Source: Selaginella moellendorffii
Lineage: Eukaryota > Streptophyta > Lycopodiopsida > Selaginellales > Selaginellaceae
Direction of reading: 5' to 3'
Assembly: GCF_000143415.4 (NCBI RefSeq)
Contig: NW_003314386.1
Coordinates: 307,555-338,790, forward strand
DNA: 31,236 nt
Shown here: positions 21,696-31,236 of the stretch, piece by piece
Layout: every line of letters begins with the position of its first letter
How positions within the stretch are numbered: the stretch's first letter is position 1
Made by a program: the position numbers and the translations under genes
Notes under the pieces: model-generated
What the model saw: the letters and a program-made list of their open reading frames with translations, nothing else
The model's database searches: none
What the model was told of the DNA's origin: nothing

Positions 21696-22703
21696 TCAAG
21701 TGAGTGAATAGTAGTGAGGCCTACCTTGTTGTCCACGTGAATTCTTGAAGAAATAGACAAGATCTCTAGCTCGTTCGACGGAGATATCCTCTTTGGCTTG
21801 TGCATGCCCCATCATGCACTTTCGATACGAGAAATCAATCTCACTTTGATCTTGTCGAACTATGAAGAAACACCGGCTGCCAAACTCGGGATGAACATCC
21901 ACCTGGTATGAAACGAAAGAGAATGCAAAAACTTGGGGAGAAAAATAGAGCATATGCTTGCAAACCTTGATGTAAGAAATACCACATCCAACCTTGATTT
22001 CACGCTCCGGATGGTATGGTATCGCTTCCTCTAGCAAGATGAGCTCGTCTTCATTTCCTAGCCTCTCACCAATGTTGTATCTTAGACACACCAAGAAAAA
22101 CAAGAGTTTTAGAACAAAACTATTCTTTTTTCCACTGACCTCAAGTGTAGGATGTGTCGAATCGTGAGCACCAAATGCTCAAACATGTCAAACTCAATGT
22201 CCTCTTCGCTCCTGTCTTCGTCTGGATCTGGCAGCTGGAAAGACAAACATTTAGAAGGAAAACGATTAAAACTCAAGAAGAACGAGGACACGTAGTTTTC
22301 TTACGGGAGGTGGCTCGCTGTAGAGGAGCCTCCTACGCATCTCATCTCGAAAGTTGTCACTGGAAGGATCGGGCACTTGATCTGAGGAGCCTGGCCGAGT
22401 ATCGGGCTTGTCGGGAAAGTTCTCCAGGAAGCTCAAGATCCTGCTTTGATCCACCTCCTCCTGCTGCTGCTGGTGCTTGCCTTCTGGAACTGGAATCGGC
22501 TTTGGCTTGGGGCTGAGCTGTGGAAATCTCTCCTCGTCAAAGAATCCAAAGCTCTCTTGATCCGCGGGGAGGCATCTAGCCGGAGGGAGAAGGAAGAATT
22601 GGCGAGTTACACTTCGCTTCTGGGTCCTAGCTCTCCCGCAAAGCCTGGGCTGCGCTTCAATGGCATGGAAGCTCGAGGAGCACGTAAGAACACAATGCTC
22701 CAT
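21696..22703 (-). CDS. DCL: DCL family (DUF3223) plastid protein, four exons
   Basis: Exons on the minus strand are 22703-22305, 22234-22140, 22080-21966 and 21902-21696, with introns of 70, 59 and 63 bp, all GT..AG and in frame, giving 271 residues. The start ATG at 22703 opens an N-terminus rich in Ser, Arg and Ala (MEHCVLTCSSSFHAIEAQPR), consistent with a plastid transit peptide. A Pro/Gln/acidic linker follows (residues about 60-135). The C-terminal domain contains ELILLEEAIPYHPEREIKVG, CGISYIK, VDVHPEFGSRCFFIVR and DFSYRKCM, the core of the DCL (defective chloroplasts and leaves) family, implicated in plastid 4.5S rRNA processing and chloroplast development. A truncated duplicate lies at 12383-12930. 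The last exon ends at a TGA after a possible further donor (GTAGGC), so a slightly different C-terminus is possible. The neighbour at 22943 is divergent. Confidence 0.85.
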
Positions 22704-22942
22704 TTCCTGAATTCTATCGATCCCTCGCTAGCTAAGGTGATTTTAGCTTACGCCAGAGCGACCCAAATTCGCTGCTGCATCGCCCACCAGTCCGATCGAT
22801 GCCGCGGCGCCATTGCCCGTGGAGAATGCGCGAGAGAAGTGAGAGAAAGCCCTAAGTCGAGAGATCGTCTTATCTTTTTGGCGCGCTAATCTAAGCCGTT
22901 GGATTGAGACATAGCCCTACTTCCCCTGTTTCTTATCTTTCC
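22704..22942. promoter_or_regulatory. Shared divergent promoter region (239 bp)
   Basis: The start codons of DCL (minus) and the 171-residue plastid-type protein (plus) are only 239 bp apart, so their promoters and 5' UTRs must overlap. No clear TATA box is visible on either side. An E2F-like TTTGGCGC occurs at 22877-22884, and CTAAGCCGTTGGATTGAGAC lies just after it. That either element acts here is inference. Confidence 0.5.
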
Positions 22943-23603
22943 ATGGCTGCAATCCAGCTCGTCGCGAATCGCGCTCCATGCCCGCCGGCGACGATCGGCA
23001 CTTCCAGGTTCGTGGGCAGCGAGAGATTCACGAAGAAATCTAGCAGCAGCAGCAGCAATGGAGGATTGGGAGTGCTTCGAATCAAGAAAAGAGTCGCGGC
23101 GACGACAGCCATGGCCGGGGAGCTCGCCTCCAATGCAGCATCTGTCTCGAGCAGCGCAATGTCGGATTTCGCAGACATGGTCAGTGCTTAGAACTGATAG
23201 AACTCTTTGGATCTGGTTATGAGATCTTCATTCTTGCTCCCAAATCCACAGCAAGAGCGCCGGTTCCGGGATGATATGATGGTCATCATGGATCGCGATG
23301 GATTCCCAGCCGAGATCAGGCCCAAGATCGCCGACCTTTGCACGCCGGTGTGGATCTCGCTCCATTTTCTTTGGACGTTCTTCTAGAGGCTGGATTGAAT
23401 CGCGATGGTTTTCCTTCCAGGTGTTTAGGAGGTACTGCGCGGCTTACAAGGGCACTGTTCCTCCGGAGCCATTCGTAGAGATGAGGCGGTCGCTGGAAGA
23501 GGCGGAGATTGAGCGCTACGTCGACGTTTTGTGCGCAGCGATTGGATGGGCGCGGTGGAACATGGCCAAAGATTTCCGGGCCTGGTATGCAACTCTCAAG
23601 TAG
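22943..23603 (+). CDS. Probable plastid-targeted protein of unknown function, three exons (171 aa)
   Basis: Exons are 22943-23179, 23252-23347 and 23421-23603, separated by 72- and 73-bp introns with GT..AG ends (ACATG/GTCAGT to CCACAG/CAAG; ACGCCG/GTGTGG to TTCCAG/GTGTTT). All junctions are phase 0, and the exons give 79 + 32 + 60 codons. The first 60 or so residues (MAAIQLVANRAPCPPATIGT, then a Ser run and basic residues) lack acidic clusters and look like a chloroplast transit peptide. The mature part is helical and charged: SDFADMQERRFRDDMMVIMD, RDGFPAEIRPKIADLCTPVF, RRYCAAYKGTVPPEPFVEMR, EEAEIERYVDVLCAAIGWAR. No catalytic motif or named domain is recognised. Clean splicing and its compact globular sequence argue for a real gene. 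Divergence from DCL suggests co-expression in plastid biogenesis, which is inference. Confidence 0.75.
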
Positions 23604-24004
23604 AGCGTGTGGGATCAAAGTTTTATACGAGAGACTTTTTACTTTCTCCGAGACAAGATGGATCTCTTCTTCGCCCACAGGCCTTAGAGATCCAAAACGA
23701 AAATCTAAAGTAAAAGCTGCATTTATCAAGGGCTTGGTAATTGCCATGCCATGGTAAGCGTCTTTCTCCTGATTCCCTCGGCAAATAACCTGCTTATGAT
23801 ACTAGAAAAGAAAATCAAAATCTTTGAAGTAGTTTACTCACCGCTGCACCATGATTTCTGGTTTGCAAAATAAAATGATAATAACAAAATCAAAGTCAGC
23901 TAACACAAATACTGCAAATATCCAGACCGGGCAAAATAAATATAAGAGTTTTAGATGGCATTTAAAGGAAGATTTCTTAGAGCGCTGACATAGCAATTGC
24001 CATT
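23604..24004. other. Convergent intergenic region
   Basis: It lies between the stop codons of the 171-residue protein gene (plus) and the GMC oxidoreductase (minus), so it should hold both 3' UTRs and polyadenylation sites. It becomes A/T-rich after 23790. The short frames at 23509-23757 are shadows of the upstream gene and its UTR. Confidence 0.6.
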
Positions 24005-25670
24005 CTATGGAGCCTTAAGAATTTCGACTCCAACGTATCTGCAAAAGCTCCACGAAAGTTAGATAGACAGTGATCCACTTGAAAACAATATAGAGTACCT
24101 TCCAAGCATCATCACTGTTGCTTGAGGATTGGTTCCCGGTGTTGATAAAAACGTAGATCCATCCACGACTCGCAATCCTTTCAATACCTTAACCCGGAAG
24201 CTCCAGTCGACCACCTCTCCAAGCGGGCATCCTCCATGGTAGTGGTAATTAGTCGAAACATTCCGCCGGCAAAACTCGCTGATGGTTCTATTCACAGATC
24301 CACTCGCAACAAGCGTTGCATTTCTTCGATCCGGGGAAGAGACCGTGCCTCCAGATGGAAGGGACTGATTGCCAAACACCAGCGCCGCCATGGATCGAGA
24401 GAGCACCATCTCCTCCAAAGTGTTGACTCCAGCAATGCAGCGTTGTAGATCCACCGGGTTCTGGAAATAGTTGAATTTCACTCGGGGAGTTTCACTCGCG
24501 TTTGTGCTCTTGAGGAAGAGCTCGCCTGTTGATAGAGGGCCGTTTACCTCCCCGGCAATAGCCCCCGAGTCTTGACTCAAAACGTATCCTCCAGCGCTAA
24601 AGTTTGACGTGCTCACTCCCACCACTTGCTCAATCAGGCTTCCAACAGGAATGCGAGAGCGTAGCAGGATGGTGTTTGTAGGATTATCACCCATCCCCTT
24701 CCCTACCATAGGCAGATCCAAGATCACTGGAATTCCTATCTCCTCAAGGTGAGCTTTCGGACCAACACCGCTTAGCATAAGTAGCTGTGGACTTCCCAGA
24801 GCACCCGCAGAGATTATAACTTCACTTCTTTTAGAGCTGAGAAGAGCTGTGTGAGAGCGGCCAAGATTGTCAGTGTATAGAACTCCACGACTGCGTCCTC
24901 CTGTGAAAAGGATCAAGATCGATCGCAAAGAAACGTTGCTGTCACGAGAACTTACCTTGTAGCAAGACTTTATAGACACTGGCATGGAGCAGCACATCGA
25001 TGTTCTTGCGATTTGCATAAGCGAGAAGAAGATCCGAAGATGGATGACGCCGTCCGTGGCTATCAAATGTGTTTCCAGTCGTTTTTGTTCCAACAACGTA
25101 CTTGTAGGTGAAACCAAAATCTGGCGTCACACCGACTTCGAGCAGTGCTCCACGGATGGAATTCTGGAAAGCACTGAAGTTTCTTGGCCTGGATGCCACC
25201 ACTTTCTCCACCCAAGCGTATGAGCTCTCGACCAAGTTCTTGTCGAGCTTGGCATCGCTGATAAACTCGTCTGGAGCACGATTGTAGACGGCTCCATTGA
25301 TGCTGCTGCCTCCTCCCAAAACATTTGGCCTGATGCTTGCCACGCCATCCTCGGATGTGAATGCCTGATTGGGAGCCTCCAATCCACCCGGGTTGGCGAA
25401 GTTGGTCCCAGAGTTCTCGATCCGCAAGAGCAGCGGATTTCCATACGGGGAGCCGCCTCGCTCGAGAACAAGAACTTTGTAGCGCTGAGATAGGGTTGCA
25501 GCGATCGCACAGCCAGCAGTTCCTCCTCCAACAACGATATAGTCATACTTCTGCTTTAGAGTTGTGCTGTTTGCTTCCCTGATAAATGAAACAGTGCCAT
25601 CATCGTTGGCCTCGATTATCCTGAGCATGCAATAGATCACTACAATGAAGGACACGTAAAACTTCAACAT
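24005..25670 (-). CDS. HOTHEAD-like GMC oxidoreductase (mandelonitrile lyase-like), three exons
   Basis: Exons on the minus strand are 25670-24956, 24900-24099 and 24038-24005, with introns of 55 and 60 bp, giving 516 residues. The first ATG of the frame is at 25670 and begins a hydrophobic signal peptide (MLKFYVSFIVVIYCMLRII). YDYIVVGGGTAGCAIAATL at about 42-60 is the FAD-binding Rossmann motif, with E70 expected to bind the FAD ribose. NVLGGGSSINGAVYNRA at 116-132 is GMC signature 1, and SAGALGSPQLLMLSGVGP at about 269-286 is signature 2. NYHYHGGCPLGEVVD carries the active-site His (H458/H460) and GTNPQATVMMLGRY the paired Asn (N496). The 34-nt last exon supplies YVGVEILKAP, which matches the family's usual C-terminus. 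Known relatives are HOTHEAD (cuticle, long-chain omega-hydroxy fatty acids) and hydroxynitrile lyase; the substrate here cannot be told. It is slightly shorter than the usual 550-590 residues. A secreted or apoplastic location is expected. Confidence 0.9.
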
Positions 25671-26700
25671 GGCGATCAAGATCACAACAGCAATACAAAA
25701 CAAGATGATTGTATATCAGGAAATTACGTATATATATATATACATACATAGGAGCGTTGGCCTTTCGCATGACGTTGCTCCAGTACTAGGAAACAGCCAT
25801 GATGGACTAAAATGTGGCGATTGACTCGAGACTAAGTCTTAGGCGAGATTTGCAAATCTTGTGTATAAAATCATGTTGAAATTTGGAGCACAGACTTGAC
25901 TGTTTGAGCAAACATTAGGAGCCTGGCCGGACTAGGAAGATTCATCACACTTCTCGCAGAAGTTCAGAAAAATCCGAGCAAAGTTTATAATTCTGTATCA
26001 AGTATTCCAAGGATTCCAAAATTCACTGAGATTTCACTAATCAAATCAGTGCTATGGAATTGAAATCATTCTATCCAACTATGTATTTATATGGGGGGGG
26101 GGGAGATCCACCAAGATATGTAAAATCTTTGCTACGAGACAAAGGGCAAGGAAGATTTGTGATCCGAGGAGATATGGAAGAAGGACGTGACAGCGAAGTC
26201 TTACAGTGATTAATAATGTTTAAAAGTGTTCTTGGAGCGTGTTGAATGTTTCAGTGTGTGAGCTTGAGAGATTTTAGTGTAGCTCATGTTAGATCATACT
26301 TTCCACTCTTATTTCTTTCTAGATTCTTGCTGGTGGCAGCAATGATGGTTCCTCCATTTCCACATTAGAAGCAGCAATCCTCATTAGTGGCCTACCCAAT
26401 TAACCTAATAAACATTATTCTAGGTCGTGGTATTAGTAGAGCTGGATCTTGCGGTATGGTGAGAGCAGCTTCCCACCAGATGGAGGTAACAAAGCCGTTT
26501 GTCTTTAGTGGAAAAGACTATAGCCTTTGAAAGCGGCTTATAGAAACGTGGCTGCTTTTCTAGAGCATGTATGGCATTGTGAATCTCTTTGATCCAAAGC
26601 CAGTGGTTGGATCTGGGCTGGAAGCCTGGCAAAGGGAGGTGAGGACACTTTCAAAAAAAGAGTGGTCATCAGGATTCACTTGCAATTGGAGGCATGTGTC
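25671..26700. other. Region upstream of the GMC gene, no gene assigned
   Basis: The first few hundred bases should contain the GMC promoter and 5' UTR. A (TA) tract lies at about 25728-25742. A 70-codon minus-strand frame at 26420-26632 reads HWLWIKEIHNAIHALEKQPR but matches no family I recognise and may be a repeat fragment. Beyond that nothing is supported. Confidence 0.45.
26093..26103 (+). repeat. Run of 11 G
   Basis: An 11-base G homopolymer in otherwise AT-rich sequence, upstream of the GMC oxidoreductase gene. Its exact length is uncertain because homopolymers are prone to sequencing error. Confidence 0.8.
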
Positions 26701-27845
26701 TTTAAAGATGGAGGTGACATGTTGGAGCACACGGAGTGTCTAAGCTATATGTTCATATAGCTAGCCGCAGAAGGGAAGGAACATGACTTGATGTAAAAGG
26801 TTAAACTTTACAAGAATTATAAGAGAGATAATGGGGCTTTTAGTTGATTAGTTGTATCTAGGGTTTGAATTATCCATGATGTTATTTATGAATTACAAGC
26901 CCTCAATAAGAATCAACAAGAGATGTAACTGAAGATGTATAACATGATTGCTATGATGTGTGGACATGTTAAATATGGTGTATGTAGTTTTCACTTTATA
27001 TTTTACAGTGATTTACTATAAAATAACTACGAAGCAAAAATCTCCTTTAGACATATGTGCCAAGGGCAATAGTGTGGGATTTGGCCTATTAATGAACAAA
27101 AAGATACTTAAACATATAATTTAGGAAAGAAGGAATAAGAGTATGGAGTATAAATTAAACAATTTTAAAACATCGAACATACCAACACCAAAACTAATAT
27201 ATAAAATGAAGTTAAATTAAATCTAATGCTATTTTAGCATATTGGTGGTTTAACATGTACTATACTAGTTAGCATAGTATGGAATTTGGGCTTATACTTA
27301 AGCTAGAAAAAAAACAAAGATAAAGACACCCAATAAAGAACTTAAAAATGCCTAAAGTTGGTAGGACTATATATTTGGAACAAACCCCCTCCTTTAAGCT
27401 TTCACCCTAGTTACAAAAGATAACTTGTTAAAAACTTACTGATTATGAATTTGAATGTAGGAATAACATCATCTTGTTTAGAACAATCTCTATATTATAT
27501 AAAGATGCCTAACAACCAAATTTACACACTTTCTATAAATAATTAATTGGACCAAAATGGGATCAATAAATAATGAATGATAGTGAGAGTGTCTAATAGA
27601 TATAGTAAACTATCACTTAGCAGATATTAAGGGATTATTCTCAATATGACAAGGGTTCCTAAATGCAAAGTAATAACACAAGTTTCTTATCACTATATCA
27701 AGTAAATGATAATTTAAGATTTCCTTCCTTATTGCCCTTTCAATCTAAGTGCACACTTATTAATAATTTCTCAACTAGTTTGAGTGGAGATTGATAAAGG
27801 ATTTAGCAATATTAGTCTTCCATTGTCATGGTATCAAAAAAAATA

Positions 27846-27847
<2 letters not shown>

Positions 27848-27908
<61 letters not shown>
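27848..27908. repeat. (AT)n microsatellite, 61 bp
   Basis: An uninterrupted alternating A/T tract of about 30 units. It explains the Tyr/Ile repeat peptide seen when this strand is translated. It is likely to be length-polymorphic. Confidence 0.95.
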
Positions 27909-27911
<3 letters not shown>

Positions 27912-30900
27912 ATTTGTGAGAGTACTTTTATACTTATAGTCACATTCATGACACACTCCATCCTTTGAGAAGATCGATATTTTTGTTAATGCATATTCTA
28001 ATTTAAACCACCACCAAGGAAACAACTCTAGAAAAAATTCATAATGTTCACACTTTGTGAGAAATAAAAGTTCACAATGTTTATACTTTATGAGAAATGC
28101 ATTAACTTAAATGAGTTATAACATAATTCACTAACACTATACTACTTAAGTATGTTAGGCATGGTTGACCAATTTAAGGCATAATCTAACTTCCCATTTG
28201 CATGTTTATTCTTGTTTAAAATTCAACTTAAGTTTAAACCTAATCTCTATACCATACTAATTGGTGGAGTATCTACATCCTTATGTTAGGCCATTTCTAT
28301 GTTAAAATAGTGTACTTCATTTAGCTCTATTTTGCATGTTGGTTTTAGTGTTGGGAGCTAGATACTCTAAGACTATTCCAATATCACTTAATGTTCCTAT
28401 ATTTTTACTCCTTAAATTGTATATTAGGAAGTTGTTTGACTATAAGTTTGGGAGTTTAGCTCTATCCCTTCATTCACCCTGAAATTACCATCACAGAAAT
28501 TACAAAAGTGAAGCTTAGCTTTGATGTTAATTTTGTTTAATTTCTTTATTAGAATTCATCAATTTTGTTTCTCTAGGATGCAACTAGAGGAGGTTTCTAA
28601 TCCACTACCTTTGGTCCATCCAAGGGATTATGTTAAAGGGTGAAAATCACATATACAGAATAAGGATAAACATGCAAATAGGGAACTAAATTATACTCTA
28701 GGTTGGTTGGTAAGAATATATAGTAATGTAGAAAGCTAAAAGTTATTAAGATAATAATTAACTATCATGAAAGATTGTCAATCATCCCATTAATAGAAAT
28801 GTATAATTACTGTTATAACAATCAACCATCCTAAAAAATAGCAAATCATCAAACATTAACAATAATCAAGCAAGACCTTTAACAAAGATAATTAACTACC
28901 TTATATGAAAGTCAATTAAATGTGTACCCACTTAATTCATCATTTTCATCTTTACATATGTAACTAAGTTAATTGCCCAATCTTATTGAATAATACTTGC
29001 TAAGACTCATCCTTTGATACCAAATATAACACACATGATTTTCATTATTTACTCTATAATAATTTACCATGGATAACTACAAAACCTTAATCCTATGTGA
29101 GTGTAGCATATGTGATTATGAGATGAGATTTAGATATATTGTGACTATAAATCTTTGAAACTTTAGGGGATAAATAAGGATAAAATAGCCACTAACTAAA
29201 CCAAGCATATTTGGTTAAATAAACATTTAAGAATTCCTTCTTTATACTCATTTGGCTAAGTATCCCTATTAAGTCTAATTTACTAGCACTTGAATAACAG
29301 GGATTATCAAATAAAACCACCAATACTGATATTCTATTATTGTGGCAGTAAGAGAAGAACATTTAAAAGGACTATCTTTGCCTTTAGTTAGCTTACTTGT
29401 TAAATAGCTTTGAGTGGTTACCATGAATGTGATTACCGATATTGAAAGTACCTGTTATATATTTAGTATCCAATATTAATCCTTCAACAATACATTCACT
29501 CACTTTATTTGTGAGTGATCACTTCATCAAGAAGTGAATCGCTATATTAAAGACTCAATGTAATCCAACATTATAGATTAAATATAACCAAATAATACTG
29601 ACAGAGGTGGAATCAACCTACTAATATAGAAAAATCTATCCTTTGCAATACCATTTGATAAGTAAGCTTTAGATAAAGCTAGATCACTCACATTATTTGA
29701 TAAATATCTAATAACTTAATGCTAAAGACAAGGCAATTAAAAGCCCTAATGTGAAGAGGTTTTGTATATAGCACCATGCTTGAATTAGGATTTGTGCTAG
29801 TCAAGATAGACCATTGTTTCCACATAGAATAAGGACAAACACATTAAATAGACAATATCTAAAGTTTTTCAACCATATCTGATCCTTACTATTAGAACCC
29901 CCTTATTTAAAAACACATTTCAAGCTTTGAAAGTGTTAGTCTCTATAAAATACTTAAAAAATTATTAAATATGGAATGATGTTAGTTTGTAAATTTGGAT
30001 ATGGAAACAATACCATCATATTTAGGATATTCTCTACATTTTATAAATATGACACTTTTAATATATAGGTAATAGGACTGGTAACATATAGGATATAATA
30101 GTGAGGGTGTCTGGTAAATAATAAATTATCACATAGAGATATTGAGGGACCAGTGTTTAATACATGAGGGTTTTTGTCACTAGTCAATGCAAGATACAAT
30201 TTAGAGGAAACTCCTTACTAAGCTAAGTATGATTAGCTAATAACATATAAGAATTTCATCTTTATGCTTATTTAGTTTAAGTACAGTCAAAATGCTTAAT
30301 TAACTCAACTAATATAAGAGGGACTCATAAAGGATTTAGCAGTACTAATTTTTGGTTTGTTTAAGCAAACTTGTAGAGGGACTGAGATCGTAGTGAATAT
30401 ACTTAGAATATGCTTGAATATTCTAGGAATTCTATATCATGTTATTTATTTAGATTAATTTTGTATTTATAATTTATAAATATGTTGATAATTTATAAAA
30501 ATTCTTAAATACATTCTAGTATATTCTACCATTTAATGTTTGATATGTAATAAGATTAATCTTGTGTTTATAAATCATAAACATGTTTATTATTATAAAC
30601 TTTTATTTGATCAATTGAATTAATAAATAAGAATAACACTACTATTAAGCAAACCAAGTATTGCTACATGCAACATGTAGAAAATTATTTACCATTATGG
30701 CAGTAAAAGAAGAATATCTAAAAGAACTTGTTAATAGATAAATTTCAATACCCATAATTATATTTGTAATAATGTGTTAAATGCCATATTAGGGGTATAT
30801 TATCACCACACCTACTTCTTGACATGGTAGATGATATATAGCACCTAATCTAACCCCCAAACTCCTGAACCAATAATCACTTATTGATTACCATAGTCAC

Positions 30901-31077
30901 TTGCATTGGTTTATTTTATATATTGAAAATGTATTGATTGGTTGGATTTTGTATAATCTAATATGTCAGGGTAGAAATCATAGCTAGTCTAGATATTAGT
31001 GCAGAGTTGGCACATGACAGGTGGCTGTTGATGCCATAAAATCCCATAAAACATTCAATTACTACATAATAAATATT

Positions 31078-31099
31078 ATTCATTCATTCATTCATTCAT
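31078..31099. repeat. (ATTC)5 microsatellite
   Basis: Five tandem ATTC units plus a partial unit within AT-rich non-coding DNA. Confidence 0.9.
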
Positions 31100-31236
31100 A
31101 TATTATTTATGATTCCCATAACACTCACCCTGAAGCATCAAACTAAAAGATTTAGAAGTGCTATTTAAACAAAGCCATTTTGGCATGTTAATATATTAAT
31201 ACTTATCACTAAATGTTAATCACTTTGTAATGAAAA

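Larger units (their letters stand above)
19967..22245. repeat. Segmental duplication, part two, copy 2 (pairs with 10778-12930)
   Basis: Direct counterpart of 10778-12930, offset about 9.2-9.3 kb. It covers the 5' half of the copia element, the shared flank and DCL exons 2-4. Here the DCL gene continues intact through intron 1 and exon 1, so this copy keeps the original gene. Confidence 0.85.
26700..31236. repeat. AT-rich, gene-free repeat region
   Basis: No plausible gene is seen over 4.5 kb. Diverged direct repeats are visible: about 27380-27830 aligns with about 29890-30360 at an offset near 2.53 kb (shared GAGxGTGTCT, CTATCACTTAG/TTATCACATAG and GATAAAGGATTTAGCA blocks). Further pieces recur at about 29230-29360 and 30650-30740 (ATTATGGCAGTAAAAGAAGA). 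A local duplication of about 103 bp occurs near 30450 and 30555 (AGATTAATxTTGTxTTTATAA). Related pieces occur at 2205-2558. No terminal repeats or coding capacity identify a transposon class; old degenerate elements are the likely source. Confidence 0.6.

Noticed and set aside
22154-22889. Plus-strand frames of 120 and 147 codons over DCL exon 1 and the promoter
   Set aside because: They are antisense shadows of the DCL gene, whose spliced minus-strand frame has clear family motifs.
23316-23747. 143-codon minus-strand frame opposite the plastid-type gene
   Set aside because: It overlaps the spliced plus-strand exons and introns and has no recognisable motif.
25127-25582. Long frames on both strands over the GMC first exon
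   Set aside because: They are alternative-frame shadows of the well-supported GMC coding sequence.
25671-25703. Eleven extra N-terminal codons for the GMC oxidoreductase
   Set aside because: The extended frame begins with TTG; the first ATG is at 25670 and gives a good signal peptide.
27834-28025. 63-codon minus-strand frame with a long Tyr/Ile repeat
   Set aside because: It is the translation of the (AT)n microsatellite and is not a gene.
26700-31236. Possible CRISPR-like or satellite array
   Set aside because: Repeats are diverged and irregularly spaced, and the DNA is plant nuclear, so a CRISPR array is not expected. No constant short unit was found.
1-31236. tRNA or rRNA genes
   Set aside because: No cloverleaf-like segment with conserved A and B boxes, and no rRNA-like sequence, was noticed by eye. 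A tRNA scan was not possible.

Overview
The window is plant nuclear DNA. Supporting signs are spliced genes with very short introns (47-70 bp, canonical GT..AG), a DCL/DUF3223 plastid gene, a HOTHEAD-like GMC oxidoreductase, decayed pentatricopeptide (PPR) sequence and Ty1/copia retroelements. The tiny introns, the PPR debris and the intergenic gene relics fit a lycophyte such as Selaginella moellendorffii. That species call is inference; no search was run.

Layout. Positions 1-2558 hold a PPR remnant, unassigned DNA and an AT-rich repeat. Positions 2559-12930 form one copy of a composite block: the 3' half of an unclassified transposon-like ORF, the C-terminal exons of a large glycosyltransferase gene (At4g01210/At5g04480 type), a gene for a multi-pass membrane protein with ARM-like helices, a frameshifted PPR gene, an internally deleted Ty1/copia element with 103-bp LTRs, and a 5'-truncated DCL pseudogene. 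Positions 13020-22245 form a second, colinear copy. It has more of the transposon-like ORF, the same glycosyltransferase and membrane-protein relics, only the 5' half of the copia element, and then an intact DCL gene. The two copies therefore look like an old tandem duplication whose second copy lost the middle (equivalent of about 6502-10777). Paired genes carry different inactivating lesions.

Positions 21696-25670 hold the only genes that look intact. These are DCL (4 exons, minus strand), a 171-residue probable plastid protein of unknown function (3 exons, plus strand, divergent from DCL across 239 bp), and a HOTHEAD-like GMC oxidoreductase (3 exons, minus strand, with a 34-nt last exon). 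From about 26700 to the end the DNA is AT-rich, without genes, and built of old diverged repeats. Pieces of the same repeat family also occur at 2205-2558.

No novel multi-gene system is evident. The most unusual content is the duplicated composite block with its complementary lesions, the transposon-like ORF joined to host-gene exons, a possible templated insertion at a duplication breakpoint, and the uncharacterised plastid-type protein.
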